Shown: positions 14,810 to 25,372, numbered from the stretch's first letter. The stretch: 59,382 nt of DNA from an uncultured Bacteroidales bacterium (GCA_902776835.1 CACYRK010000018.1:1-59382); one strand, 5' to 3'. A program made the numbers and translations. Notes: a model not told the origin generated them from the sequence alone.

Positions 14810-16456
14810 TTACCAACCTGGATTCTGTGAGCATCTGGTGAAATTCAAAAATTCACCAGGAATGGGGAATACCGTTGTGTAGCCGTTGCTTTCGCCTGGC
14901 AGTTGTGGCCTGTCGCTATAAGCACGTGTAAAAAGGCCAAAACGTATCAAGTCGTTGCGACGCCAACCTTCCCAAGCCAGTTCGCGCTGCCGCTCATCGA
15001 GCACAGTCGCGAGCGTGCATTCCATAGGTTTGGCTGAAACTCGCTCGCGCACTTCGTTAAACGGCTCGCTGCCATCGTCACCATTACGAAGCAGAGCCTC
15101 GGCTTTCATCAGCACCACATCAGCCATTCGCATCAATACGATGTCGTTATCGCTATGCCTGCCGTCCATAGTTGCTGTTGGGTCGATTTCATATTTGCGC
15201 ATTCTTGCTCCGGCAGTTTTCTCCCAAGGTGTGCCACTGACGTCAAGTGCCACTTTCCATGGCTCATACACCAAAGGGGTTCCATCATCAAGGGTGATAA
15301 TGTTGCCGTTTAGGTCGTATACTTGTCCGCAGTAGTAAGTCAGGGCAAAACGAGGATCCACATCTTCGGCATCAATTGCCTGCCCCTCGAAAAGGCCGAA
15401 TGCCATGAGTGCCTCGCGCGTGGCGCAGGGGCCATTCTCGCCATTGAGGCCAAGTGCGGCGGCATGGTTATAGTGTCGAGAGCGGAACAGGTTGACAAAC
15501 TGAGAATCGTAGAGCAACTTATCCATGGGGATAACGAAAATATTCTCGCGAGAAACCTCGTTGTGTACCGCAAAATTGGTCGAGAAATCGTCCTCCATCC
15601 TGAAGCCGAGGTTTGAAAGATAGTCGCAAATGTAGACTACAGCCTCCCATGCGTTTAGTTTGTTGCCATATAATGTAAAAAAGAATTGGCTGCCATTGGG
15701 GCGTAAGTCGTCGGTCCAGTCATCATCGTTGTAGACCTCGACATTCAGCGCCAGTTTGGCCAGTAGAAATAGCGCCACCGGCTTTGTAAAGCGTCCATAA
15801 TACTCGCCCGGCAAGCACGAAGATTTAATCGACAATTGTGGTTCTATGGCCAGCAACTCATCGATGATGTATTGATACACCTTGGAGCGCGGTTGCAATG
15901 CCAATTGTGATGCCGACGGGGTGGGGCTATCGAAAATTGGCAGTCGACCGTAAAGGTCCATGGCGTAGAACATATACATCGCACGTAAACCTCTCACTTC
16001 GGCTATGTATTCGTCGACATTTTCGCCTGGATGCGTTGCGGCAAAATCAGCAATGCGTTTAAGTGAGACGTTGCATGCCAGGACCTGCCTGAACAGGTAG
16101 TTCCATACGTCGCCAGTACCATCGGCCTGCGAAAAATCGTGGGTATACAGCGCCTGCCAATAGCCACCGTCGTACCAGTCGGCACCACGTGTAGGCACCA
16201 TGGCCTCGTCGGTATCGAACGTGTTAAGGTCATATAGCCCGTGGCTGGTGCCTTGCAAACCCTGCGCATTCGATGAGCCGCCTACGTCGCGGTAAAGGTT
16301 GGCTACACAGTTCAGAAATAGTTCGGAACGCGATGTAATGGCCTTGTCGACGGTGAGGCGGTCGGTAGGGTCCTCCTCAAGAAAATCGTTGCAACTGCCC
16401 AGCAACATTATTGCCAGAGCGGCCAGAAATGATATGTAAATCTTATTCATTGTCAT
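14810..16456 (-). CDS. SusD/RagB-like nutrient-binding outer-membrane lipoprotein
   Basis: This 548-residue lipoprotein would sit on the outer surface as the lid of the neighbouring SusC-like transporter. The lipobox is LLGSC, with Cys near residue 22, followed by NDFLEEDPTDRLT, a typical SusD N terminus. The TPR-like helices and a C-terminal WEGWRRNDLIRFG motif mark the family. An alternative ATG two codons downstream (16450) gives the sequence MNKIYISFL and is equally plausible. It follows susC by 18 bp. No glycoside hydrolase, polysaccharide lyase, protease or sensor lies nearby, so the substrate cannot be inferred. Confidence 0.93.
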   Translation of the reverse strand: MTMNKIYISFLAALAIMLLGSCNDFLEEDPTDRLTVDKAITSRSELFLNCVANLYRDVGGSSNAQGLQGTSHGLYDLNTFDTDEAMVPTRGADWYDGGYWQALYTHDFSQADGTGDVWNYLFRQVLACNVSLKRIADFAATHPGENVDEYIAEVRGLRAMYMFYAMDLYGRLPIFDSPTPSASQLALQPRSKVYQYIIDELLAIEPQLSIKSSCLPGEYYGRFTKPVALFLLAKLALNVEVYNDDDWTDDLRPNGSQFFFTLYGNKLNAWEAVVYICDYLSNLGFRMEDDFSTNFAVHNEVSRENIFVIPMDKLLYDSQFVNLFRSRHYNHAAALGLNGENGPCATREALMAFGLFEGQAIDAEDVDPRFALTYYCGQVYDLNGNIITLDDGTPLVYEPWKVALDVSGTPWEKTAGARMRKYEIDPTATMDGRHSDNDIVLMRMADVVLMKAEALLRNGDDGSEPFNEVRERVSAKPMECTLATVLDERQRELAWEGWRRNDLIRFGLFTRAYSDRPQLPGESNGYTTVFPIPGEFLNFTRCSQNPGW

Positions 16457-16474
16457 CGAAAATGTGATTCATAA

Positions 16475-19207
16475 TTAGAAGTAAACGCTCACACCAAGTG
16501 TAACGTCGCGTGTCACAGGATACGTGTTTTTGTCGTCAATACCCAGCGTGCTACTCACGTTGGTGCTGTTGATCATTGGTGTGAGGCCGCTGTAACTGGT
16601 TATTGTTGCGAGGTTCTCGAGTGTGAGCGAGAGGCGAAGTCGCTCAATAGCGCTCTTCTTTAGCGGCACGTTCCACCCAAATGTAATATAGTCTATGTTG
16701 ACGTAGTCGCCCGGCTCAAGCCAATAGTCGGTGGCGATTTGGTCCTTGATGGCCATCGCGGGTGCGTCGGCCATAACATTGTAGCCTGGAAGGCTGTTCA
16801 TATTCATATAGGTAAGCGCGGTGCCATTATAAATCTTATGGCCAAAAGCACCATTAATCTGAATCGCGAGGTCGCAGTTACGATAGCGTAGGCTGAAGTT
16901 GCTTCCCACAAGCACCTTTGGCACTGCTTGACCGCATACTTGGCGGTCGGCACCGTTGGCCAGATATATATTGCCATCATTGTCAAGGTCGGCTATGCCG
17001 TAAACGTATCCACCATTACCATCGTCGACAAGGCCTGTGCAATGGGGTAAATAAAACACGCCTAGGGGCTGGCCCACAATCTGATAAACGATGTGGTTAT
17101 TGCCGCCATGGAAGCCGGCTCCGTTCAGGTTGCCGATATCCACGATTGAGGGTGCCTCAAGGTAATAATCGCCATATTCGCCGCTGAGCGAGAGCAGTTT
17201 GTTGCGTTGCCAAGCCACATTGGCATTTATATTAAGGTCGATGTCTCGAGTGTTAACAAGCGTTGCGCCCATCGAAATCTCAAGTCCATTGTTGCTCATC
17301 GATCCAATGTTGGCCAGCAACTTATTGTAATGGAATGGCGGCACGGGTACATTGTAAAGATAAAGCATATCGGTGGTTTTGCTGGTGTAAAAGTCGATGC
17401 TTCCGAAGAGCCTCGAGTTAAGTACCACAATGTCGATTCCAGTGTTGAAAGTGCATTTAACCTCCCATTTGAGGTCAGGGTTGATGTTTAGCGGCAATCC
17501 TAATGACACCGCAGCCCCTTGTCCGACCGGCACTATGCCCACAGGTTGCAAGGCATTGAGCGACATGTAAGAGTCGATGCCGCCTTGATTGCCAGCCATG
17601 CCTACGCCCACGCGGAGTTTCATCGTCTCAAGCCATTGAATGTCGCGCATGAAGTTCTCGTTGCTCACAGTCCATGCCGCCGATGCGCTGGGGAAGAATC
17701 CCCACTTGTGATTCTTGCCGAACTTGCTCGAACCGTCGATGCGGGCAGTGATAGTGAGCGAATAGCGGTCGTTCCATTCCCACGAGCCTCTACTCATAAA
17801 CGCGGCCATGGTAGGTGTCTTGTGGAAACTCTTTGTGCCATCCCACACCGTGAGCGCTCCCGCTTGTAGAACATCGATGCCTAATGCATCGGTGCTAAGG
17901 TTTGTGGTTGTTACACCGAAGCCCGTCAGATCGTCACGCTGAGCCTCGGCGAGAGCCATAATTTTAACGTGATGTGAAGCCATGGATTTGTCCCATGCAA
18001 GCATGATGTTGCCCACCAACGACTCGGTTTTGTTGCTGCCTTTATACACCTGGCCATGAGCCCAGATGCTTGTCGGCAGAAACTGCGATGCCTCCGCCTC
18101 ATTGTGGCTAAAGGCCAAGAAACCACTGAGACTCCAGTCGGTGGTAATCTGCGCTGAAATCTTGCCATGAGTACTCAGATGAGTGGTCTTGTTGCGTGTG
18201 CGACTGTCCATAAGTGCCATGGGGTGGTTGATTTGGTTGGCATAAGTGAAGCCGTCCCAACCACCAGCGGCATTACGCTCTGTTGAGAATGTTGGATTCC
18301 AACTCGCCGCACTGTAGAATGTCTTTTGCACATCGTATATCGAAGTTGTGCTGTGCTGCACATTGCCAAACATGCCCACTTCAACCTTTACGCGGTCATT
18401 AAACATGGTTTGATGCATACTCATGTTGCTCGTGAAGTTGTTCATCGACTCGTGAAGAATCACGCCGCGATGGTTCATATAGCCAAGCGCCACACGATAA
18501 CCAGCATTGGCTTTACCGCCTGTGAAGGCTATGTGATGGTCTTGCTGGAAGCCGGTTTGCTGAATTTCTCGTTGCCAGTTGGTGTTATAGCCATGGTCGA
18601 CGAGCATAAGCGACTGCTGAGTGAGCAACTGTCGATAAGCGTCAGCATCGAGCATATTAATGTTTTTGGCCACACGGCTGACGCCAAAGGTGCCATTATA
18701 ACTCATGCCGGCTGTGGACGACGTTCCGCGCTTTGTAGTGACTTCAATTACACCGCTGGCGCCACGTGAACCATACTGTGCCGTTTCACTGGCATCCTTA
18801 AGGACGGTAAAACTCTCGATATCGGCAGGATAAATTGCTGACAGTGTTGTTAAGTCGCCAAACACACCGTCAACAATAATCAGTGGGTCGTTGCCTCCGG
18901 TGAGGGATGTGGTGCCCCTCACACGCACGGCATTCATGGCTGCCAGACCATTCGACGGACGTTGTACCGTCATTCCAGCAACACGCCCATTGATGGCATC
19001 GAGGGCGTTAGATGATTGCTTGCGGTTCATTTGGTCCTGTCCCACATGCTCCACGCTGCCACTCACAGCGTTGTTTGTGTTGGTGTAACCCACTGAAATC
19101 ACCGAATCGGCCTCTTCATTGGCTGCATGAATCGGCAAAGCAAGTGGCAACAGCGCCGCAATACATGCCGCAATGCGGCACCACCGTTTTATTATTGTCC
19201 TACTCAT
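16475..19207 (-). CDS. SusC/RagA-like TonB-dependent transporter
   Basis: This 910-residue outer-membrane receptor would import an oligosaccharide, peptide or similar ligand using TonB energy. After the signal peptide (about 1-28) the sequence goes straight to a TonB-box-like DSVISVGYT. It then enters the plug domain (NALDAINGRVAGMTV, VRVRGTTSLTGGNDPLIIVDG, FTVLKDASETAQYGSRGASGVIEVTTKRG split over about 60-165), and then the barrel, ending in the aromatic VSVYF. The carboxypeptidase-regulatory-like domain usually found before the TonB box in SusC proteins is absent, which explains the short length. It is paired with a SusD gene, the diagnostic arrangement. Confidence 0.93.
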   Translation of the reverse strand: MSRTIIKRWCRIAACIAALLPLALPIHAANEEADSVISVGYTNTNNAVSGSVEHVGQDQMNRKQSSNALDAINGRVAGMTVQRPSNGLAAMNAVRVRGTTSLTGGNDPLIIVDGVFGDLTTLSAIYPADIESFTVLKDASETAQYGSRGASGVIEVTTKRGTSSTAGMSYNGTFGVSRVAKNINMLDADAYRQLLTQQSLMLVDHGYNTNWQREIQQTGFQQDHHIAFTGGKANAGYRVALGYMNHRGVILHESMNNFTSNMSMHQTMFNDRVKVEVGMFGNVQHSTTSIYDVQKTFYSAASWNPTFSTERNAAGGWDGFTYANQINHPMALMDSRTRNKTTHLSTHGKISAQITTDWSLSGFLAFSHNEAEASQFLPTSIWAHGQVYKGSNKTESLVGNIMLAWDKSMASHHVKIMALAEAQRDDLTGFGVTTTNLSTDALGIDVLQAGALTVWDGTKSFHKTPTMAAFMSRGSWEWNDRYSLTITARIDGSSKFGKNHKWGFFPSASAAWTVSNENFMRDIQWLETMKLRVGVGMAGNQGGIDSYMSLNALQPVGIVPVGQGAAVSLGLPLNINPDLKWEVKCTFNTGIDIVVLNSRLFGSIDFYTSKTTDMLYLYNVPVPPFHYNKLLANIGSMSNNGLEISMGATLVNTRDIDLNINANVAWQRNKLLSLSGEYGDYYLEAPSIVDIGNLNGAGFHGGNNHIVYQIVGQPLGVFYLPHCTGLVDDGNGGYVYGIADLDNDGNIYLANGADRQVCGQAVPKVLVGSNFSLRYRNCDLAIQINGAFGHKIYNGTALTYMNMNSLPGYNVMADAPAMAIKDQIATDYWLEPGDYVNIDYITFGWNVPLKKSAIERLRLSLTLENLATITSYSGLTPMINSTNVSSTLGIDDKNTYPVTRDVTLGVSVYF

Positions 19208-19232
19208 GTTGCTTTATAAGTTGTTTATTATG

Positions 19233-19240
19233 CAAAATTA
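19233..19240 (-). promoter_or_regulatory. -7 element of the susCD promoter
   Basis: TAATTTTG on the minus strand fits the -7 consensus and lies about 26 bp before the susC ATG. No convincing -33 element is visible. Confidence 0.4.
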
Positions 19241-19332
19241 ATCAAAAAACACGAGAACAGGCACATCGGTAGTTCAATAAATTTCAAATCGGCAGCTGGC
19301 ATTGTGAAATATCGCTAAAAATGGGGTGGGGC

Positions 19333-19364
19333 TTGTGGCATGAGTGAGAAATGTTGTAATTTTG
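19333..19364 (+). promoter_or_regulatory. Promoter of the lipoprotein gene at 19371
   Basis: TTG and TAATTTTG are separated by 21 bp. The start site is expected within 2 nt of the ATG at 19371, giving a leaderless or nearly leaderless mRNA. Confidence 0.5.
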
Positions 19365-19370
19365 CAAATT

Positions 19371-20315
19371 ATGTGTCGACGAATAACATTCGCAGTGCTG
19401 CTTACGCTCATGGCATGTGCTTTGAGCGGATGCTTCTTTACCGGTGTGGAAAACACGGGCAATATCAGCGACAAGGAGATTCAGCGTGCCATGACCGACC
19501 TGGAGCGTCGACAACCCACGTCGTCAATCAAGTTGTCGCATGCCGATTCGGTGCCTGTGTGGCGCTCCGGTAAGCGTTTTTATGTCACCGACGACCAACT
19601 GCGATACATTCTTACTCCGGCCAATGTCAATGTCATCGACACCGCTTCTCTCGAAGGGCGCGAACTTGCGTTTACACATTACGATACACAGGGCGACGGA
19701 CTTGACTTGCGCAATACTGTAAACCTGCATTTTACGCTCGACGGTGTTGAATACATTTATCGCACATCGAAGATGCTTGGCGACTTCACCGCGGCTTATT
19801 CGGTGCCGCTGCTGATTGACATCGACATGGTCGACGACATGGCAGCGCAGTTGGTGGGGCGTGAGATGTACGTCAAGACGCCCATTTGGTATAATGTCGA
19901 CAACGGAACGATGTTCAAGGGCCGCCAATATATCCTTGTGCATATAGATAGCGTAAAGCCCGGTAACAAAGTGCTGCCGCTGTGCGTCGAGTTCACCGCT
20001 CGCGACAATGGCCAAAAGGCGATGGTGTGGATGTCGTCGCCATTGGCTGTGATGCATAACCGCGACTTCGACTCGCTGTTCTCGCTAATCGACCTGCACA
20101 CCCTGTATCCGCACATCGATGCCACCACATGGAACCGCATCATCAACAGCGAGGTGGCCGAAAATATGACCAAGGAGGCTTGCCGCCTGGCGCTAGGCAT
20201 GCCCAAGCAGGTCAATCAGGTTCCGGACCCCAGCGGCATGCGCGAGTATTGGTATTACGATGATGGACGTTTTTTGCAATTCGTTGACGGACTGCTAAAA
20301 AATTATAGGAAATGA
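19371..20315 (+). CDS. Lipoprotein of unknown function
   Basis: I chose the ATG at 19371, not the in-frame ATG at 19344, because the latter overlaps the predicted promoter. The later start gives a proper lipoprotein signal (MCRRITFAVLLTLMACALSGC, split at the lipobox LSGC). The 314-residue product has a globular domain with no motif I recognise, ending MREYWYYDDGRFLQFVDGLL, a pattern seen in lipoproteins with SmpA/OmlA-like endings. Its TGA overlaps the ATG of the next gene, so the two are translationally coupled. Confidence 0.75.
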   Translation: MCRRITFAVLLTLMACALSGCFFTGVENTGNISDKEIQRAMTDLERRQPTSSIKLSHADSVPVWRSGKRFYVTDDQLRYILTPANVNVIDTASLEGRELAFTHYDTQGDGLDLRNTVNLHFTLDGVEYIYRTSKMLGDFTAAYSVPLLIDIDMVDDMAAQLVGREMYVKTPIWYNVDNGTMFKGRQYILVHIDSVKPGNKVLPLCVEFTARDNGQKAMVWMSSPLAVMHNRDFDSLFSLIDLHTLYPHIDATTWNRIINSEVAENMTKEACRLALGMPKQVNQVPDPSGMREYWYYDDGRFLQFVDGLLKNYRK

Positions 20316-21094
20316 AAGAAATACTTGAAGTGGAAATATTGGGCACAGGCACCTCAACTGGTGTGCCGCAAATAGGGTGTGACTGCGAGGTTTGCCGCTC
20401 GACCGATCCGCGCGATGCACGCTTGCGCACCTCGGCGATTGTGTGCTATCGCGGCAAGCGCATCCTGATTGACTGCGGCCCCGACTTCCGCACGCAAATC
20501 CTCAATGCTCGCGACTGGCACCTGGACGCACTGCTCATAACCCACATTCACTACGACCATGTGGGCGGTATCGACGACTTGCGCCCGTATGGCATTTCCG
20601 ACGAAGGTTTTCCAGTGTTTGCTCGTCAAGATGTAATTAATGATTTGCAGGCACGACTGCCTTACTGCTTTGCCAAGAATCCTTACCCGGGTGTGCCGCG
20701 CTTGAGTTTCACGACTATCGACGACGTCACACCCTTCGAAGTGTGCGGCATCGATGTGACGCCCATCCCCGTGATGCACTACAAGTTGCCAATCTTGGGC
20801 TTCCACATCGACCCACTGGCTTATATTACCGACTGCAAATACATCGCACATGAGCAGATTGAGCGCCTGCATGGCGTGCCCTTGCTGATTATCAACGCTT
20901 TGCGCCAAGACGCTCACCTCTCGCACATGAGTCTTGCCGAGTCGCTTGCCGTAATCGAACAGATAGCCCCCGAGCAAGCCTATATCATCCATATGAGCCA
21001 CGGCATAGGACTGCACGCCGAGGTGGAAAAGTCGCTCCCGACTAACGTCCATCTGGCCTACGACGGCATGATAGTAAGCACTCGTCAATCGTGA
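20312..21094 (+). CDS. PhnP-like metallo-beta-lactamase-fold hydrolase
   Basis: This 260-residue cytoplasmic enzyme has the metal-binding motif THIHYDHVGGIDDLR (about 76-90). It begins with the GTGTSTGVPQIGCDC-x-VC segment typical of the PhnP/RNase Z-like branch, where the cysteines form a structural zinc site. YITDCKYI and HMSHGIG supply further metal ligands. Members hydrolyse cyclic phosphodiesters, such as phosphoribosyl cyclic phosphate, but the substrate here is unknown because no C-P lyase genes are present. The ATG overlaps the stop of the preceding lipoprotein gene. Confidence 0.85.
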   Translation: MKEILEVEILGTGTSTGVPQIGCDCEVCRSTDPRDARLRTSAIVCYRGKRILIDCGPDFRTQILNARDWHLDALLITHIHYDHVGGIDDLRPYGISDEGFPVFARQDVINDLQARLPYCFAKNPYPGVPRLSFTTIDDVTPFEVCGIDVTPIPVMHYKLPILGFHIDPLAYITDCKYIAHEQIERLHGVPLLIINALRQDAHLSHMSLAESLAVIEQIAPEQAYIIHMSHGIGLHAEVEKSLPTNVHLAYDGMIVSTRQS

Positions 21095-21178
21095 TATATT
21101 CCATTAATGTTTTTGCGGATTATGGCTCTATTGTGCCGCTTATATTAAAATGTGTGTGAAAGAATCATTTTTTTTGAC

Positions 21179-21186
21179 TAACTTTG
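21179..21186 (+). promoter_or_regulatory. -7 element of the lepA promoter
   Basis: TAACTTTG fits the -7 consensus, 26 bp before the lepA ATG. The -33 region is degenerate. Confidence 0.45.
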
Positions 21187-21211
21187 CACTCGCAATACCG
21201 ATATATCGACA

Positions 21212-22999
21212 ATGAAACACATTAGAAACTTCTGCATAATTGCCCATATCGACCACGGAAAGAGTACCTTGGCCGACCGACTGCTTGAGTACACCAACAC
21301 TGTGGCCGGAAAGGACATGCAAGCACAGGTGCTCGACGATATGGACCTGGAACGTGAGCGTGGCATCACCATCAAGAGCCATGCCATTCAGATGGATTAC
21401 ACCCTTGATGGCGAGCCTTATACGCTCAACCTTATCGACACTCCGGGACACGTCGACTTCTCCTACGAGGTGTCGCGCTCAATCGCCGCCTGCGAGGGCG
21501 CACTGCTTGTTGTCGACGCCACACAAGGTGTTCAGGCTCAGACCATCAGCAACCTCTATATGGCCATCGACAACGGGCTGGAGATTATTCCGGTTATCAA
21601 TAAAATCGACATGGACAGCGCCCATCCCGACGAGGTGGAGGACGAGATAGTGGAGTTGCTGGGCTGCGACCCCAGCGAGATTATTCGCGCCAGCGCACGC
21701 ACTGGCGTGGGCATCCCCGAGATCATGGAAGCCATCGTGCGCCGCGTGCCTGCTCCAAAGGGCGATCCCGATGCGCCGCTTCAGGCTTTGATTTTCGATT
21801 CGGTGTTCAACCCGTTCCGCGGCATCATCGTCTATTTCAAGTTGTTGAATGGCACGCTGAGCAAAAACGACTTTGTGAAATTTGTCAACACAGGCAAGGA
21901 ATACCACGTCGACGAGATGGGTGTTCTGAAGTTGCAACTCTCGCCTCGCGACAAACTCAGCGCAGGCAATGTGGGTTATATCATATCGGGCATCAAAAAC
22001 TCGGTTGAAGTGCGTGTGGGTGATACGATTACTCATGTCGACAACCCCTGCGACAAGGCCATCGAGGGCTTCCAAGAAGTGAAACCCATGGTGTTTGCCG
22101 GTGTATATCCTATTGAGCCCGAGGACTTTGAGAATCTGCGCGCTTCGCTTGAGAAACTGCAACTCAACGATGCCGCCCTCACGTTCACTCCCGAGTCGAG
22201 TGTGGCGTTGGGATTTGGCTTCCGTTGCGGCTTCCTGGGGTTGCTGCACATGGAGATTGTGCAAGAACGCCTCAGCCGCGAGTTCAACATGGAGGTGATT
22301 ACCACTGTGCCCAACGTGTCCTACAAAGTCTACGACAAGAAGGGCAACATGACCGAAGTGCATAACCCCGCCGGATTGCCCGACGTGGTGATGATTGAAA
22401 AAATCGAGGAGCCTTATATCCGCGCCTCGATTATCACACTCGCCGAGTTTATGGGGCCGATTATCACGCTGTGTCTGGCCAAACGTGGCGAGTTGGTGAA
22501 GCAGGAATATATCTCCGGCAACCGTCTGGAACTTACCTTTGACATCCCTCTGGGTGAGATTGTGATTGATTTCTACGACAAACTCAAGAGCATCTCGAAG
22601 GGCTATGCGTCGTTTGACTACTACATCAACGGCTTCCGCGAGTCGAAACTCATCAAACTCGACATCCTGCTCAACGGCCAGCAAGTGGATGCGCTGAGTG
22701 CGCTCACCCACGTCGACAATGCCGTGCCTCTGGGCCGCCGAATGTGCGAAAAACTGAAAGAGTTGATTCCGCGTCAGCAGTACGACATTGCCATACAGGC
22801 CGCCATCGGAGCCAAGATTGTTGCTCGCGAGACGGTGAAACAGGTTCGCAAGGACGTTACCGCGAAGTGCTATGGTGGCGACGTGAGCCGTAAGCGCAAA
22901 CTGCTCGAGAAGCAGAAAGCCGGTAAAAAGCGCATGAAACAAATCGGCACCGTGCAAGTGCCGCAAAAAGCATTCTTAGCCGTCCTCAAACTCGATTAG
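21212..22999 (+). CDS. lepA: Elongation factor 4 (LepA)
   Basis: This 595-residue ribosome-associated GTPase has G1 [16 protein letters not shown]3 [12 protein letters not shown] and G4 [11 protein letters not shown]-like domains II, III and V and the specific C-terminal domain follow. The C terminus ([25 protein letters not shown], split here as a family hallmark) is complete. Length is typical. Convergent with the next gene. Confidence 0.98.
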   Translation: MKHIRNFCIIAHIDHGKSTLADRLLEYTNTVAGKDMQAQVLDDMDLERERGITIKSHAIQMDYTLDGEPYTLNLIDTPGHVDFSYEVSRSIAACEGALLVVDATQGVQAQTISNLYMAIDNGLEIIPVINKIDMDSAHPDEVEDEIVELLGCDPSEIIRASARTGVGIPEIMEAIVRRVPAPKGDPDAPLQALIFDSVFNPFRGIIVYFKLLNGTLSKNDFVKFVNTGKEYHVDEMGVLKLQLSPRDKLSAGNVGYIISGIKNSVEVRVGDTITHVDNPCDKAIEGFQEVKPMVFAGVYPIEPEDFENLRASLEKLQLNDAALTFTPESSVALGFGFRCGFLGLLHMEIVQERLSREFNMEVITTVPNVSYKVYDKKGNMTEVHNPAGLPDVVMIEKIEEPYIRASIITLAEFMGPIITLCLAKRGELVKQEYISGNRLELTFDIPLGEIVIDFYDKLKSISKGYASFDYYINGFRESKLIKLDILLNGQQVDALSALTHVDNAVPLGRRMCEKLKELIPRQQYDIAIQAAIGAKIVARETVKQVRKDVTAKCYGGDVSRKRKLLEKQKAGKKRMKQIGTVQVPQKAFLAVLKLD

Positions 23000-23032
23000 G
23001 AGGATAGGGGAGAAATAACGGTATCAGGCCCA

Positions 23033-24283
23033 TCACTCGAAGCGCATCGTAGTGGTGGGCTTGATGCTTGAAATGATGTGCGACGGGCCGATGAGGGTGA
23101 GGTAAGAAACCACCAGGATGGCCACGTTGAGAAGCAGCAGATGCCCGAAGTTGATGTCGATGGGCACATAGGGCATGTAATAAGCCTCGGGGTTGAGGCG
23201 CACTATGTGCAAGTGCTTTTGTAGCAGGGCCAAACCAATGCCGATGATGTTGCCAAGCACGATGGCACGCACGATGATTTTCGCCGTCAGATATATGAAA
23301 ATAGAGCGTATCGACCCATTGGTGGCACCCAAAGCCTTCAGCAAACCCACCATTTTGATGCGCTCAAGCACAATCATCAGCAGGGCCGAAATCAGCGTGA
23401 AGCCTGACACGATAAACATGAGTGTAAGAATGATTATAACGTTCATGTCGAGCATACCGAGCCACGAGAAAAACGCTAAGTTATTTTTACGGGTGTGACT
23501 CACAATCTTTAGCGTGTTCAACTGTCGCTTGTAGGTGTCTACGGCCAGACTGGAGTAGAGTTGGTAGGCCTTCTGCTCGATATTGCTAAGGTCGTTCAGA
23601 TCGACACACACACTGTTGCCGGTGTCGGCGTTCCATCCGTTGACCTGCTGAATCAGCCCGATGTTGCACATCACCACCATCTTGTCGAAGGTGTCGAAGT
23701 CGGTGTTATACACGCCCACGATGTGCAGGTTGCGCACTCGCACCTTCTCATCGATGAAATACGAGAGGACTTTGTCGCCAGTCTTCAGTTGCAGTTGGCG
23801 TGCCACTGTCTGCGAGATAATCACCTCGGTTGCGGCGCTGTCGCCCACGGCAGGCACGCGGCCGTCGACCAGGCAACGCTCCAAATACTTCCAGTCGAAG
23901 CCGTCGTCCACACCACGCAACTCCACACCTTTAAAGTCGGTGTCGGTCTTGAGGATGGCGGGTTTGTCGGCGGTGAGCCACATGCTGGTCACTTGGCTGC
24001 TCATTGCCGAGTCGGCCATTATGGCGGCGTAAATCTCACGGCCATTCACTGTGGCATAGTTGTCGTCGATGCCAAGGACGCCGTTCGACACTTTCAGGTG
24101 AGCGTCAAGGTTATAGAGTTTCTGGGTGATCTCGTCGCGGAATCCATTCATAATCACCACCGACAAGATCATCACCACGATGGCCAGGGTGAGCGCCACA
24201 AGCGCAACATTAAGGCTCGGAGTGGCACCTGTGGTGTCGCCTCCAAGTTTCATTCGTCGCGATATGAACAACTCGTATCTCAT
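23033..24283 (-). CDS. ABC transporter permease, LolC/LolE-type
   Basis: This 416-residue inner-membrane protein has one N-terminal transmembrane helix (about 27-45, LVALTLAIVVMILSVVIM), a periplasmic MacB-like domain of about 200 residues, and three C-terminal helices typical of the FtsX/MacB core. In this arrangement the protein would extract lipoproteins from the inner membrane for transport to the outer membrane. The family also includes drug or peptide exporters. The ATPase partner (LolD) is not adjacent. The N terminus MRYELFISRR is typical of Bacteroidetes LolC/E homologues. Confidence 0.85.
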   Translation of the reverse strand: MRYELFISRRMKLGGDTTGATPSLNVALVALTLAIVVMILSVVIMNGFRDEITQKLYNLDAHLKVSNGVLGIDDNYATVNGREIYAAIMADSAMSSQVTSMWLTADKPAILKTDTDFKGVELRGVDDGFDWKYLERCLVDGRVPAVGDSAATEVIISQTVARQLQLKTGDKVLSYFIDEKVRVRNLHIVGVYNTDFDTFDKMVVMCNIGLIQQVNGWNADTGNSVCVDLNDLSNIEQKAYQLYSSLAVDTYKRQLNTLKIVSHTRKNNLAFFSWLGMLDMNVIIILTLMFIVSGFTLISALLMIVLERIKMVGLLKALGATNGSIRSIFIYLTAKIIVRAIVLGNIIGIGLALLQKHLHIVRLNPEAYYMPYVPIDINFGHLLLLNVAILVVSYLTLIGPSHIISSIKPTTTMRFE

Positions 24284-24291
24284 TTATTTTG

Positions 24292-24299
24292 CAAAGGTA
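24292..24299 (-). promoter_or_regulatory. -7 element of the LolC/E-type gene
   Basis: TACCTTTG lies 8 bp before the ATG at 24283. A TTTG 16 bp upstream may be the -33 element. The leader would be only a few nucleotides. Confidence 0.45.
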
Positions 24300-24345
24300 C
24301 TCAATTTTTTGTGTCCAAAGTGCTTAATCGGTAAATTAAAATTTG

Positions 24346-24353
24346 TAATTTTG
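24346..24353 (+). promoter_or_regulatory. -7 element of the Yip1-like gene
   Basis: TAATTTTG lies 16 bp before the ATG at 24370. The -33 region is unclear. It is divergent from the promoter of the neighbouring permease. Confidence 0.45.
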
Positions 24354-24369
24354 CACGCTTATTCGCATT

Positions 24370-24915
24370 ATGGAATTGTTGAAGAACATAATACTTGTGA
24401 TTATCTCGCCCAGGGTGGGGTGGGAGGACGTGAGCCAATCGAGCATCCCAACGGGGAAAATCATGGCTAACGCCTTCTTGCCGCTGCTTGCTGTGCTCGC
24501 CATTTCGGCCTTTGTGCCAATGGTCTACGACAGCACCCTCACGCTGAGTAAATCGTTGCTGAGCGCCATCGTGCAGTTCGCAAGTTATTTCTTTACCTAT
24601 TTTATTAGCAGTTATATGCTCAGTGTGTTCTATCCCGAGTTGGTGAAAACTAAGACAGCACTCGACCGCCTCAATGATTACATACTGTATAACCTCATTT
24701 ACCTCGTGCTTCTCTCGATTGCCGGAAACATCCTGCCAATCGAGTTTGCGCCGGTGTTCTTCCTGATGCTTTACATGCCTTGGATTGCTTATCGAGGTGT
24801 GGAATATTTGGGTGTTGCAAAGAAGAAAGTGACAAAATTTGTCATTATTGCATCTGTCATGATGCTTCTGCTGCCGCTCGTAATAAGTTTTTTACTGAAT
24901 CTATTCATCAAGTGA
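24370..24915 (+). CDS. Yip1-family membrane protein
   Basis: This 181-residue protein has about five hydrophobic segments (roughly 28-48, 62-82, 100-120, 122-137, 155-178) after an amphipathic N terminus ([15 protein letters not shown]). The I-x-P-x-x-x-W motif at the start and the topology fit bacterial Yip1-domain proteins, whose function is not established. It lies 4 bp upstream of smpB and is probably co-transcribed with it. Confidence 0.75.
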   Translation: MELLKNIILVIISPRVGWEDVSQSSIPTGKIMANAFLPLLAVLAISAFVPMVYDSTLTLSKSLLSAIVQFASYFFTYFISSYMLSVFYPELVKTKTALDRLNDYILYNLIYLVLLSIAGNILPIEFAPVFFLMLYMPWIAYRGVEYLGVAKKKVTKFVIIASVMMLLLPLVISFLLNLFIK

Positions 24916-24919
24916 AATT

Positions 24920-25372
24920 ATGGCTACTAACAACATCAACATAAAGAATCGCAAGGCCACTTTCGACTACGAGATTATCGAGACCTTTACCGCCGGTATT
25001 GTGCTTACAGGTACCGAGATAAAGTCGCTGCGACTGGGTAAAGCCGGCCTGACCGACACATATTGCCTGACCGAAAACCGCGAGTTGTGGCTGAAAAATA
25101 TGTACATCGCCGAGTACAGTTATGGCTCGTACAATAATCACACCACGCACCGCGACCGAAAATTGCTGCTCAACCGCAAGGAACTCAACCGCATCGCTAA
25201 GGCGAGTGAACAACCGGGGTATTCGGTGGTACCACTGCGCATCTTCATCAACGAGAAAGGGCTTGCAAAGGTTGTAATCGCCATTGCACGAGGCAAAAAG
25301 GCTTACGACAAGCGCCAGTCGATTCGCGAACGCGACGACAAACGCGCCATCAGCCGCATGCTCAAGCATTAA
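24920..25372 (+). CDS. smpB: SsrA-binding protein SmpB
   Basis: This 150-residue partner of tmRNA rescues stalled ribosomes. It has the oligonucleotide-binding barrel with [13 protein letters not shown] and [14 protein letters not shown], the KLLLNRKE segment, and a C-terminal basic tail ([22 protein letters not shown]) that folds in the decoding centre. Length is normal. The tmRNA gene itself is not visible in the window. Confidence 0.97.
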   Translation: MATNNINIKNRKATFDYEIIETFTAGIVLTGTEIKSLRLGKAGLTDTYCLTENRELWLKNMYIAEYSYGSYNNHTTHRDRKLLLNRKELNRIAKASEQPGYSVVPLRIFINEKGLAKVVIAIARGKKAYDKRQSIRERDDKRAISRMLKH

